From Dehalococcoidia bacterium (GTDB lineage Bacteria; Chloroflexota; Dehalococcoidia; Bin125): a DNA stretch of 21,011 nt. Shown here piece after piece: positions 13,986 to 21,011 of the stretch. Both the position numbers and the translations under genes were made by a program. Under the pieces are notes generated by a model. That model worked only from the letters and a program-made list of their open reading frames with translations. It ran no database searches and was not told where the DNA came from. The stretch lies in the NCBI GenBank assembly GCA_007571275.1, contig RKRS01000227.1, positions 1 through 21,011 on the forward strand, read 5' to 3'. Positions within the stretch are counted from its first letter, which is position 1. Every line of letters starts with the position of its first letter.

Positions 13986-16709
13986 TCACACCCTCGACAG
14001 GCCCTCGGCGATGACGCCGTCTTCGGACAACCTGGCGATCTCCGTTGTGTTCATCCCCAACAGCTCGCCGAGGACGTAGTGGTTGTCCTCGCCGTAGCAG
14101 GGCGCGCCGCGATCGATCTCGCCACCCATGAACGGCGGCGTTTGGCTCCACTTGACTGGCATCTCCTTGGTCGGCCAGGCGCCCATTTCCGAGTGCTCGA
14201 CCTCAGTCAGCCAGTTGAGATGAGCGAGCTGTGGGTCCGTCTCGTAGCGATCCTGCGCGTCCTGGCAGACTCCGGCCGCCACGCCTGCCTGCTGTAACAG
14301 CCCCATCAACGCCCAGCGATCCTGCGTGCGCGTCCACTTGCCGATCCGCTCGTCCAGCTCGTCCTGATTGGCCAGCCGATCAGCGAGACTGGCGAATCGG
14401 TCTGCCGCTGCCCACTCCGGACTGCCCATCACACGACGCAGTGCCTGCCAGTCAGACTCGTCGAAGCAGGCGATGGCGACCCAGCGGTCGCTGGATTCGA
14501 CGTCGTCACAGCATTGGTAAGCGCCATGCGGCGCGGCTGGTTTGTATGGCGAGCGATTGCCGTAGCGCTGCCAGATTGCGCCATTGGCTGACCACTCCAG
14601 CACCGAGGTGCCGTTCAGGTAGATGCCGGCGTCAACCTGTGAAGAGTCGATCCATTGGCCTTTACCAGTGCGGTCACGATAGTAGAGCGCGGCCATCATC
14701 GCGTTGGCGAGGTTGTACGCGCCAAACCAGTCGAGATAGCTGTAACCCCAGCCAGCCGGCGCATAAGGCTCGGGCAGGCCGGACATCTCAGAAACCGCGC
14801 CAAATGACGCCGCGATCGGGCCAACGGTACGGTAGCGTCCGTACACGCCGACCTGTCCCATGCCTGACTGCGAGAGATAGATGATGTCTGGCTTAATCTC
14901 CTTCATCACCTCATAACCGAGTCCCCAACGATCCATGACGCCGGGCGAGAAGCCTTCAGCCACGATGTCGCTGACCGCGACCAGCCGTTTCGCGATCTCC
15001 AGTCCACGCGGATCACGCAAGTTCAGCGAGAGTCCGCGATGGCCGGCGTGGAAGTCGTTGAACTGACCTGAGCGATTGATCGTCGAATTGTCGGCGGGCA
15101 GTGGACCCTCGTTGACGCCGAGCGCAGCTCGGGCGACTTTTCCGCCCTGCGGAAACTGCGCCATACCGACGCGCAGGTCCATGTTGGCGTGCCACTCCAC
15201 CTTGATGTCCTCAGCGCCCAGGGCCGAGAGGAAGCGCGGCGCGCCGCCCGAGGCGAGCCACCAGGTGAAGTCGAGAATGCGCACACCCTCGAGTGGGAAT
15301 GGGGTACCCCAACGGGAACGCACCCTCTCAGCCTTCGGCCGCTCCCCCCCTTTGGAGGGGAGCGAACGGTTGTCCGACTGCTCCACCCCTGCTGGGGAGA
15401 GCGAAGTATCGATGGGCCGTTCCTGCTCTGTTGATGGGAGCGAGACGTCGCTGGGTCGCTTTTGCTCTGGCGGGGTGAGTTGGGCGAGGATTTCGGCTGT
15501 GTGCTCGCCGAGCAGTGGCGCGCGGGGGCCGACCTTCCAGTTGGTTTCGGACGACACCCACTTGCTCGATGTATAGACGAACTCGGCGGGCTGGCCGTCG
15601 ACTTCGATCTCCGGATGCTGAACCCGTGCGAAGCTGCCGCGCTCCCACCAGTGCGGGTCAAGCGCGTTCTCATGCGGCTTGCGCAGCGGCGCCCAGAGAT
15701 GTCCCAGATCCTGCGCCTCACGCCAGGGCACGTCGTCGAAGCGGAACTTGCGAATCAGCCGCTGCGTCACTTCCTGTAAGTGGGCTGCGGTCTCGCCGCG
15801 AGAGCGGGTACTGGCGCCGCCTTGCTCAGGCGGTTCGTCCTTCAGATCGGCGGCCATGCCGTAGCGATCGAGAAAATCGACCAGCGACTGTGAGCGTCCA
15901 CGCGGCAACGCCATGACCCAGCGACCATCCTTGGTCGGGCCGATCATCGGTAGCGGCGATACTTGCTCGGCGGCGTGTCGGCAGGTCTGACGGAAGTAGC
16001 GAGCACGACGATAGACCCAGCTCATCAGGTCGAGCTCGGTGTTCTTGGAAACAGCGTCGTGCACGGCGGTGTGCAAGGTTTGCGCCCGACCAGAACGTCC
16101 ACGGTCGATCAGCGCCGCAATCGCGTTCATGCAGGTCAGCTCTCCGGCAATGTGGTAGGCCTGCCACATCTGCGGAGCAATCGGCGGCGTGTCGTACGTG
16201 CCGTCGGGCTGCGGATCATATCCGCAGTTCATCATCGGGCCACCCAACGCCAGATGGACCAGATCGGACCCGCGATACTCCGCCCACGGACCCGAATCGC
16301 CAAACGGTGACATCCGCGCAATCACAATCTGCGGATTGGCGGCGCGGACTGCATCCTCGTCCGGTCCGTTCGCGTCCATCTCTGACTTCGGCCGCGCATC
16401 GAGGAAGAGGTCGGCGGTCTCGAGCAACGTCAGCAGCGTCGAGCGATCATCCGCCGTCGACAGGTCTAGCGTGATCGAGCGCTTGCCCAGGCTGTAATGC
16501 CACCAGAAGAGCGAGCGCTCCGGCCCTGCTACATCCTCGTAGAACGGCCCGATGGTCCGCGTGGGGCAACCGTCAGGCGGCTCCACCTTGATCACGTCAG
16601 CGCCAAGCCCGGCCAGCAGTTTGCCGGCATAGGCCGAAACCTCGTCGCCGATCTCAACGACCCGAATTCCGTCGAGTAAGTGCTCTTCTGGGGACGATAA
16701 ATCAGCCAC
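13986..16709 (-). CDS. Double-length CaiB/BaiF (family III) CoA-transferase
   Basis: A 907-residue protein with two CaiB/BaiF units, twice the usual length of about 400. Unit 1 (about 12-410): LDGIRVVEIGDEVSAYAGKL, LGADVIKVEPP at 35-45, and a conserved Asp at D218 in VHDA, the position of the acyl-carrying Asp169 of formyl-CoA transferase. Unit 2 (about 471-905): LEGVRILDFTWWLASGG, LGAEDIKVE at 497-504, FSPGVMDRWGLGYE at 587-600, D693 in QVDA. Family III enzymes move CoA between carboxylic acids and normally work as interlocked dimers, so a fused pair could fold as a pseudo-dimer. Residues about 411-465 are a repeat-rich linker derived from palindromic DNA. The start is GTG 16709 with AAGGAG 5 nt upstream. 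It probably activates the acid used by the dehydrogenase upstream on the same strand. Substrate unknown. Confidence 0.93.
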   Translation of the reverse strand: MADLSSPEEHLLDGIRVVEIGDEVSAYAGKLLAGLGADVIKVEPPDGCPTRTIGPFYEDVAGPERSLFWWHYSLGKRSITLDLSTADDRSTLLTLLETADLFLDARPKSEMDANGPDEDAVRAANPQIVIARMSPFGDSGPWAEYRGSDLVHLALGGPMMNCGYDPQPDGTYDTPPIAPQMWQAYHIAGELTCMNAIAALIDRGRSGRAQTLHTAVHDAVSKNTELDLMSWVYRRARYFRQTCRHAAEQVSPLPMIGPTKDGRWVMALPRGRSQSLVDFLDRYGMAADLKDEPPEQGGASTRSRGETAAHLQEVTQRLIRKFRFDDVPWREAQDLGHLWAPLRKPHENALDPHWWERGSFARVQHPEIEVDGQPAEFVYTSSKWVSSETNWKVGPRAPLLGEHTAEILAQLTPPEQKRPSDVSLPSTEQERPIDTSLSPAGVEQSDNRSLPSKGGERPKAERVRSRWGTPFPLEGVRILDFTWWLASGGAPRFLSALGAEDIKVEWHANMDLRVGMAQFPQGGKVARAALGVNEGPLPADNSTINRSGQFNDFHAGHRGLSLNLRDPRGLEIAKRLVAVSDIVAEGFSPGVMDRWGLGYEVMKEIKPDIIYLSQSGMGQVGVYGRYRTVGPIAASFGAVSEMSGLPEPYAPAGWGYSYLDWFGAYNLANAMMAALYYRDRTGKGQWIDSSQVDAGIYLNGTSVLEWSANGAIWQRYGNRSPYKPAAPHGAYQCCDDVESSDRWVAIACFDESDWQALRRVMGSPEWAAADRFASLADRLANQDELDERIGKWTRTQDRWALMGLLQQAGVAAGVCQDAQDRYETDPQLAHLNWLTEVEHSEMGAWPTKEMPVKWSQTPPFMGGEIDRGAPCYGEDNHYVLGELLGMNTTEIARLSEDGVIAEGLSRV
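15324..15479. repeat. In-frame palindromic repeats within the CoA-transferase linker (copy D)
   Basis: The linker DNA holds about four imperfect units starting near 15341, 15380, 15425 and 15464 (spacing 39, 45, 39 bp, all multiples of three). The unit at 15341-15364 is a palindrome, GCTCCCC...GGGGAGC; the one at 15380-15403 is similar, CTCCACCCC/GGGGAGAG; the other two are decayed. On its left flank, CCTCTCAGCCTTCGGCC (15324-15340) matches the second part of the element at the right end of the window. The protein repeats read SLPSTEQERPIDT, SLSPAGVEQSDNR and SLPSKGGERPKAE, 13-residue units. Confidence 0.75.
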
Positions 16710-16766
16710 GTGATCTCCTTGGTTCGCAGCCGCCTGACGCCGAAAGGATAACCACCACTTTCTGCG

Positions 16767-16833
16767 CTTCCTCCCTCTGGGGAAGCTGTCCCGTAGAGCC
16801 TGCTCCCGCGAAAGCGGAAGGACTGAAGGGAGG
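16767..16833. repeat. GC-rich palindromic repeat element, copy B (composite)
   Basis: CTTCCTCCCTCTGGGGAAG (16767-16785), then CTGTCCCG and, after an insert, GGAAGGACTGAAGGGAGG (16816-16833), follow the same order as copy A. The insert contains CCGC-GAAA-GCGG (16806-16817), a second compact hairpin with a GNRA-type loop. It fills most of the 132-bp gap between the acyl-CoA dehydrogenase (ends 16842) and the CoA-transferase (starts 16709), within an apparent operon, so it may attenuate or process the transcript rather than end it. Confidence 0.65.
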
Positions 16834-16841
16834 TCCGCGCC

Positions 16842-18050
16842 TCAGGCTCGCGGCAGGCCCAGACCACGCGTTGCAATGACGTTGCGCTGGACTTCGCTGG
16901 TACCGCCGCGGATGGTGGCCGGCACCATGCCGACGTAGTTACGGGTGAATGTGCTGGCCGGCGGCGAGTCGGCCCAGTGCTGCGCGTGCAGACCAAAGAC
17001 TTTGGTTGCCGTCAACGCCAGCCGCTGGCTGAGCTCGGAGGCGAAGAGCTTGGCCGTCGACGCCTCATAGTTGGGCACCAACCCGGCCGACTGCATTGAG
17101 ATGATGCGGAAGCTGAACTGGTAGAGCGTTTCTGTCTCGACCCAGCGGTCGACGATCTCCTGGCGCAGCTCCGGCGTGATCCGCTCCCGGGCGCCCTGGT
17201 CGTTCTGTTGAATGTGCGTAATCAGCTGGCGCAACTGTCGCCTGGCCGCGACCGCGCCACCGATATTCGAGCGCTCGAAGTCGAGTAGCGTCATGCCCAC
17301 ATACCAACCGCGGTTGAGCTCGCCGACGAGGTTGTTGGCGGGAATGCGCACGTCCTCGAAGAAAACTTCGTTGAAGTAGTGGTCGCCGTTGATGTTGATC
17401 AGTGGGCGCACCGTGATGCCGGGCGTCTTGATGTCGTCGATCATCACGAACGAGATACCACGATGTTTGGGGGCGTCGGGATCGGTACGGACGAGCGCGA
17501 ACATGGCGTCGGCGGTGTGCGCAGCTGAGGTCCAGATCTTCTGGCCATTGATCACGAAGTCATCGCCATCGCGGACGGCGCGCGTCGTCAGCGATGCGAG
17601 ATCGGAGCCGGAGCCTGGCTCGCTATATCCCTGCGCCCAGGTAACGTCGCCGTCGAGAATCGGCGGAAGGTACTTTTCTTTCTGCTCATCTGAACCGTGG
17701 ACGATGAGGGTTGGCCCGAGCATGTGCACGCCCGACCCACCAACGGCCGGCGCGCCCGCCTCAGCCAATTCCTGGTTGAAGATGAACTGCTCCATCGGTG
17801 AGAGTCCGCCGCCGCCGTACTCGGACGGCCAGTGCGGCGCGACCCAATGTCGCTCGGCGAGCGCCGCGTGCCAGTCGACCGCTGCGGCGTATTCCACGGG
17901 ATCGCCCGACTTGCGGTCGTTCTCCCAGGCTCGCTCGGGCATGGCGCCACGCGCTGCCAGCTCGCGGTAACGCTGGGGCAACCGCTCGTCGATGAGCGTC
18001 GATACCTGACTTCGGAAGGCAGCCTGCTCCGGCGTGTCGTTCCAGTCCAT
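16842..18050 (-). CDS. Acyl-CoA dehydrogenase family protein (FadE-like), operon copy
   Basis: A 402-residue acyl-CoA dehydrogenase. N-terminal helical domain ending in WVAPHWPSEYGGGG at 69-82; FAD domain with QGYSEPGSGSDLAS at 140-153 and GQKIWTSAAH at 169-178; GWYVGMTLLDFERSNIG at 248-264; C-terminal GGTSEVQRNVIATRGLGLPR. As in the paralog at 4279-5463, the usual medium-chain catalytic Glu site is Gly, and E259 in LDFER fits the isovaleryl-CoA dehydrogenase base. A hydrophilic insert (ERAWENDRKSGDPVEYAAAV, about 39-58) sets it apart from that paralog. GAGG lies 6 nt before the ATG. It follows the GPP34 gene by 51 bp and precedes the CoA-transferase on the same strand; acid activation by the transferase and desaturation here would be consecutive steps. 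Confidence 0.95.
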   Translation of the reverse strand: MDWNDTPEQAAFRSQVSTLIDERLPQRYRELAARGAMPERAWENDRKSGDPVEYAAAVDWHAALAERHWVAPHWPSEYGGGGLSPMEQFIFNQELAEAGAPAVGGSGVHMLGPTLIVHGSDEQKEKYLPPILDGDVTWAQGYSEPGSGSDLASLTTRAVRDGDDFVINGQKIWTSAAHTADAMFALVRTDPDAPKHRGISFVMIDDIKTPGITVRPLININGDHYFNEVFFEDVRIPANNLVGELNRGWYVGMTLLDFERSNIGGAVAARRQLRQLITHIQQNDQGARERITPELRQEIVDRWVETETLYQFSFRIISMQSAGLVPNYEASTAKLFASELSQRLALTATKVFGLHAQHWADSPPASTFTRNYVGMVPATIRGGTSEVQRNVIATRGLGLPRA

Positions 18051-18101
18051 TACAGCCTCACGTGTGATTTCCGGAATATTGGCGGATAGAGGAGAAACGA
18101 T

Positions 18102-18752
18102 CTAGAGGCCAGGAACCGCAATGGCGACAGCCGCCTGAATCTCATCCAGCGTGCGGTTGACGCTCATTCCGATCAGGTCCATGCGCGACAGTTGATCAAT
18201 CCGCGCCTCCACGCGATCGAGGTACTCACGTGGCAGCAACAACTCGAGCAGGCGGCTGGCCCGCGCGAGGCCGATCAACGCGACAGTGTCGGGTTCCGGG
18301 ATCTCATCCGAGAGCAAGGTGTCGATCAACCTGCGCTGTACGTCGCGGATCACCTGTGGATCGGTCGGCGGGAACTTCTCCGACTTCAGCACGATCAGGC
18401 GTCGACCAGCTTCACGGTGAAGGATATTTCGCTCAAGCAGATCCTCGATGATCTGCTGTCGGAGCACCATCGCATAGCGGGCGATCTCGGAAATCCAGTA
18501 GGCAATCGGTTGGTTCGGCGGGCCAGAGTTGATCTGGTGCAGCACGCTGTCGAGCAGTGGGTTGCCAGTTGGCTCGGTCGAGATGATGAACAGTCGATTC
18601 GGATCGGTGTCGATTCGGTTCTGAAACGATAGATCAAGCAGCGACGCGCCCGCGATGGCGTAGTCCAACCGACCGTCGTAGGGTCGGTCGAGTACACCGT
18701 CCTCACCGAGTCCCAACAGGACGATCTGGTCGCTGATAGAAAGTTCGGACAT
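18102..18752 (-). CDS. GPP34 (GOLPH3/Vps74-like) domain protein
   Basis: A 216-residue protein matching the GPP34 fold: SISDQIVLLGLGEDG at 5-19, LDYAIAGASLLDLSFQNRI at 29-47 (the family's GYALAGAxLLDLxxxGRI helix), PTGNPLLDSVLHQI at 61-74, a YWISEI helix, LLERNILHREAGRRLIVLKSEKFPPTD at 105-131, IRDVQRRLIDTLLSD at 135-149, PDTVALIGLARASRLLELLLP at 154-174. Eukaryotic relatives bind PI4P at the Golgi and sort glycosyltransferases; bacterial homologs, mainly actinobacterial, have no settled function. It is all-helical with no signal peptide or membrane span, so cytosolic or peripheral at the membrane. I chose ATG 18752, about 6 nt after AAGGGG; a GTG 15 bp upstream has no clear site. It begins a sub-cluster with acyl-CoA dehydrogenase and CoA-transferase. 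Confidence 0.82.
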   Translation of the reverse strand: MSELSISDQIVLLGLGEDGVLDRPYDGRLDYAIAGASLLDLSFQNRIDTDPNRLFIISTEPTGNPLLDSVLHQINSGPPNQPIAYWISEIARYAMVLRQQIIEDLLERNILHREAGRRLIVLKSEKFPPTDPQVIRDVQRRLIDTLLSDEIPEPDTVALIGLARASRLLELLLPREYLDRVEARIDQLSRMDLIGMSVNRTLDEIQAAVAIAVPGL

Positions 18753-18873
18753 CGCTGTCCCCTTCACCTCGCCGCCCTACTTACGCAAGGCGCCGTCCGA
18801 AACGGTGTCCCGCATACAGCAATCCTAACTGACGCCTGAACCCGACCATCCGCTGGCGCGCCTCAGTAGCGAG

Positions 18874-19965
18874 TTAGAGCCATGGCTCGATCGTGACATT
18901 CACGGCCGGCTCGCCTGTTTCGCCGGCGAGCGTGTCAATGGCCGTCGCCGCTTGCTCAAGCGGAAACGCATGTGAATGCAGGCGCTCCAGTGGAAAGCGA
19001 GCAGAGCGAATCGTTTCAACCGCCTGGATGAACGACTCGTGGTCAACGCCGAAGACGCCTTTGACTGTGAGATGACGAGTGACGATGTCATCGGAGTTAA
19101 ATTCGGGCACGCGGCGTCCGCCCTTGAGACCGGCGAGCACGACCGTTCCACCGCGACGCGCCATCTTCATCGCATCCGAGACCGGATCCGTTGCGTAAGG
19201 CGTGACGTCGATCACGACGTCTGCGCCACGACCATCGGTCGCCTCGAGCACCCGTTCGACCACCGGGTCACTATCAGCGACGAGCGTGATGTCAGCGCCG
19301 AACTCTCGGGCCAGTGAGAGCTTGTGCTCGTCGCGGGCGAGTCCAGTGGCGATGATCGTGCCTGCGCCGGCAGCGCGGGCGGCGATGATCGAGCAGATAC
19401 CACGCTGGCCGGAGCCGAGCACGGCGACGGTCTGGCCAACCTGGAGATTGGTGGCGTTGACAGCCCAGGCGAAGCCGGCACCCAGCGGGTTGTAGAGCGC
19501 CGCCAGACGCGGCGGCATGTCATTGGGCATTTTGTGCATCACGGTCGAACGATGCAGATAGAGATACTCGGCGTAGCCGCCCCAGAGGCCAGGCGCGCGA
19601 TCGGTCAGCGTGTACCCGATCCCGGCGCCGTCGCTGCACTGCCGTCCATCGAGACACTGCTGGCAGCGTCCGCAACGGACCCCCGGTTCTATCGAAACGA
19701 GATCACCCACCTCAATGCCCCAGCGTTCGCGTGCGCGCTCGCCCAGCGCCGCAATCCGACCAACCGGCTCGTGGCCGGGAATGACCGGGAATCGAGCAGA
19801 GAAATCGCCGTTGAACTGCTCGTAGTCAGAGCCGCAGATACCGCAGACCTCCATGCGCAGCAGGCCGTCGTCGGGACCGAGGTCGGGAATTGGAAAGGAC
19901 TGCATCTCCAGCTGTCGCACTCCGGTCAAGACCATCGCACGGGCTTGTTCAGGTAGATCAGTCAC
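18874..19965 (-). CDS. Zinc-dependent alcohol dehydrogenase (medium-chain)
   Basis: A 363-residue medium-chain dehydrogenase. Catalytic zinc ligands C44 in GICGSD and H65-E66 in IPGHE. Structural zinc cysteines C98, C101, C104 and C110 are present, but the last spacing is five residues instead of the usual seven. Rossmann motif GSGQRG follows VAVL at about 184-193, with Gln-Arg in place of the common Ala/Ser-Ile/Val. The start is GTG 19965: GAGGGG lies 7 nt upstream, whereas the alternative GTG at 19971 abuts it. It is 40 bp downstream of the SDR gene on the same strand. Relatives include threonine 3-dehydrogenase and sugar alcohol dehydrogenases. A 108-nt gap separates it from the GPP34 gene end-to-start order (GPP34 begins at 18752), with no clear terminator seen. 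Substrate unknown. Confidence 0.92.
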   Translation of the reverse strand: MTDLPEQARAMVLTGVRQLEMQSFPIPDLGPDDGLLRMEVCGICGSDYEQFNGDFSARFPVIPGHEPVGRIAALGERARERWGIEVGDLVSIEPGVRCGRCQQCLDGRQCSDGAGIGYTLTDRAPGLWGGYAEYLYLHRSTVMHKMPNDMPPRLAALYNPLGAGFAWAVNATNLQVGQTVAVLGSGQRGICSIIAARAAGAGTIIATGLARDEHKLSLAREFGADITLVADSDPVVERVLEATDGRGADVVIDVTPYATDPVSDAMKMARRGGTVVLAGLKGGRRVPEFNSDDIVTRHLTVKGVFGVDHESFIQAVETIRSARFPLERLHSHAFPLEQAATAIDTLAGETGEPAVNVTIEPWL

Positions 19966-20005
19966 GCGCACACCCCTCGTACGAACGCTGCCGCTGGCTC
20001 GATGT

Positions 20006-20878
20006 TCAGCGCTGGTCGATCAGCGGTTGGAGTCGGGCGTTTCGCGCTTGGGATGCCTGCATGTGCAGCGCGCGCTCCTGGCCGATCGGGCTGTCTGGCT
20101 CCTCGACGAGTTGGCCACGAGCGTCGCGGATACCACCGTCCATCAGCAGATAGCTACCGGTCATGAAATCGGCGTCAGGGCCGACCAGAAACGAGATCAG
20201 GCCGGCGATATCAGACGGTCTTCCTGACCGCCCGAGCGGCGTTGACGCCTCCAACTGCGTCCGAATGGGTCCGCCTTCGTCACCGGCCAGAGCGTGCGCC
20301 AGCGGTGTGTCGATTACGCCTGGCCCGATCGCGTTGATGTTGATGCCGTGCGGACCGAGCTCGCTGGCCCAACCACGGACCATCATTGCGACGCCCGCCT
20401 TGGTCGCCGAGTAGCTCCACATCAACTGACTCGTGTTCAGCGCTGCCAATGAAGAAATGCAGACGATGCGCCCACCATTTCCCTGCGCAACCATCCGCTG
20501 CGCCGCTGCCTGGACAGTCAGGAACACGCCGGTCAGATTGATATCGATCTGATCCTGCCAGTCCTTGAGCGTCATATCGAGCACTGAGCCGCCGCGACCG
20601 ATGCCCGCGTTGGCGACGGCGATATCGAGTGAGCCTAGCTCAGCAACGCAGGCGTCCGCTGCGCTTTGCACCTGCTCGAGCGAGGCAACGTTACAGCGAA
20701 CGATGTGCGCCGAGCGGCCAAATTCACGCACCATCGAGGCTGTCTCTTCGGCGCCGTCGAGATCGATTTCAGCGATGCAGATATCCGCGCCGTCTCTCGC
20801 CAGTCGGACGGCCGTGCCCTGTCCGATTCCGCTGCCCGAACCGGTAATCAGCGCCACCTTGCCGGATAGATCAGCCAT
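20006..20878 (-). CDS. SDR family oxidoreductase with C-terminal extension
   Basis: A 290-residue classical SDR. TGSGSGIG at 12-19, NAG at 90-92, S143, Y156 and K160 in YSATK, PGVIDTPL at 186-193, and the C-terminal LLMDGG at 244-249. Most family members end shortly after that last motif; here about 40 more residues follow, rich in polar residues (RDARGQLVEEPDSP...), which may reach over a neighbouring subunit. Asp39 at the end of the second strand suggests NAD(H) preference. The start is an ATG with GGAG 8 nt upstream. It is the first gene of the minus-strand series leading to the CoA-transferase. It is only distantly related to the SDR pair at the left end of the window. Confidence 0.94.
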   Translation of the reverse strand: MADLSGKVALITGSGSGIGQGTAVRLARDGADICIAEIDLDGAEETASMVREFGRSAHIVRCNVASLEQVQSAADACVAELGSLDIAVANAGIGRGGSVLDMTLKDWQDQIDINLTGVFLTVQAAAQRMVAQGNGGRIVCISSLAALNTSQLMWSYSATKAGVAMMVRGWASELGPHGININAIGPGVIDTPLAHALAGDEGGPIRTQLEASTPLGRSGRPSDIAGLISFLVGPDADFMTGSYLLMDGGIRDARGQLVEEPDSPIGQERALHMQASQARNARLQPLIDQR

Positions 20879-20976
20879 CGCAATTCTCCAATTTCTGCAT
20901 ATTTGTTGGTTCGTTGAGATAGAAGGTAACGAACTGCATTCGTGTGTCGGTCGGGGTGTAGTTGCTCAGGAGGGCA

Positions 20977-21011
20977 GCCCCCCTCTGCCTTCGGCATCTC
21001 CCCCCAAAGGG
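20977..21011. repeat. GC-rich palindromic repeat element, copy C (cut by window edge)
   Basis: The window ends in GCCCCCCTCTGCCTTCGGCA followed by TCTCCCCCCAAAGGG. Read on the minus strand this is CCC-TTT-GGGGGGAG, then GCCGAAGGC, then GAGGGGGG, the same order as copy A and nearly the same letters as the flank of the in-gene repeat at 15324-15364. It lies about 100 bp upstream of the SDR start at 20878. The right part is outside the window. Confidence 0.65.

Noticed and set aside
13874..14014. A 46-codon plus-strand frame with a fair Shine-Dalgarno
   Set aside because: It overlaps the CoA-transferase 3' end in antisense and the second half is low in features. Not enough to call a gene.
15324..15479. 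CRISPR-like reading of the regularly spaced repeats in the CoA-transferase gene
   Set aside because: The units are imperfect, spaced too closely, with no unique spacers, and they are translated in frame within one protein.

Overview
The window is high-GC bacterial DNA, dense with genes and with short intergenic gaps. It reads as a catabolic accessory region of a free-living heterotroph. No rRNA, tRNA, CRISPR array, transposase or phage gene was found. The mix points to Chloroflexota (SAR202- or Thermomicrobia-like lineages) or possibly an actinobacterium: LLM flavin oxidoreductase, FadE-type acyl-CoA dehydrogenases, a double-length CaiB/BaiF CoA-transferase, cyclase-family hydrolase, a GPP34 protein and an actinobacterial/chloroflexal-type DNA methyltransferase remnant. 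This is inference from gene content; no marker gene is present.

Layout. Positions 1-2010 (minus): a cysteine-dioxygenase-like cupin followed by two tandem SDR paralogs, the second cut by the window edge. Positions 2127-4216: a plus-strand LLM flavin oxidoreductase converges on a minus-strand flavin reductase whose stop codon overlaps the start of a collapsed DNA methyltransferase pseudogene. Positions 4279-5463 (plus): an acyl-CoA dehydrogenase. Positions 8941-5520 (minus): a tight three-gene operon of a lipoprotein with two fused PHB-depolymerase/LpqC-like esterase domains, a membrane-anchored single-domain paralog, and a short LarA(DUF2088)-like protein. Positions 9049-10089 (plus): a zinc alcohol dehydrogenase. 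Positions 11147-10197 (minus): a cyclase-family metal hydrolase. Positions 11255-13609 (plus): two tandem class-C beta-lactamase-fold serine hydrolases. Positions 20878-13986 (minus): a co-directional series SDR, zinc dehydrogenase, GPP34 protein, acyl-CoA dehydrogenase, two-domain CoA-transferase.

How it fits together. Esterases, serine hydrolases and the cyclase-family hydrolase would open esters, lactones or amides. SDRs and zinc dehydrogenases oxidise alcohols, the CoA-transferase activates acids, and the acyl-CoA dehydrogenases begin beta-oxidation. The LLM enzyme and flavin reductase could form a two-component monooxygenase. No specific substrate can be read from the sequence.

Most unusual signals: (1) a GC-rich palindromic repeat family that lies between genes at three sites and also sits, tandemly repeated and in frame, in the linker between the two CoA-transferase domains; (2) a DNA methyltransferase reduced to its two ends, coupled to the flavin reductase; (3) a GOLPH3/Vps74-type (GPP34) protein between acyl-CoA metabolism genes; (4) a three-copy secreted esterase cluster with a LarA-like fragment; (5) paralogy of most gene families in the window, often in tandem.
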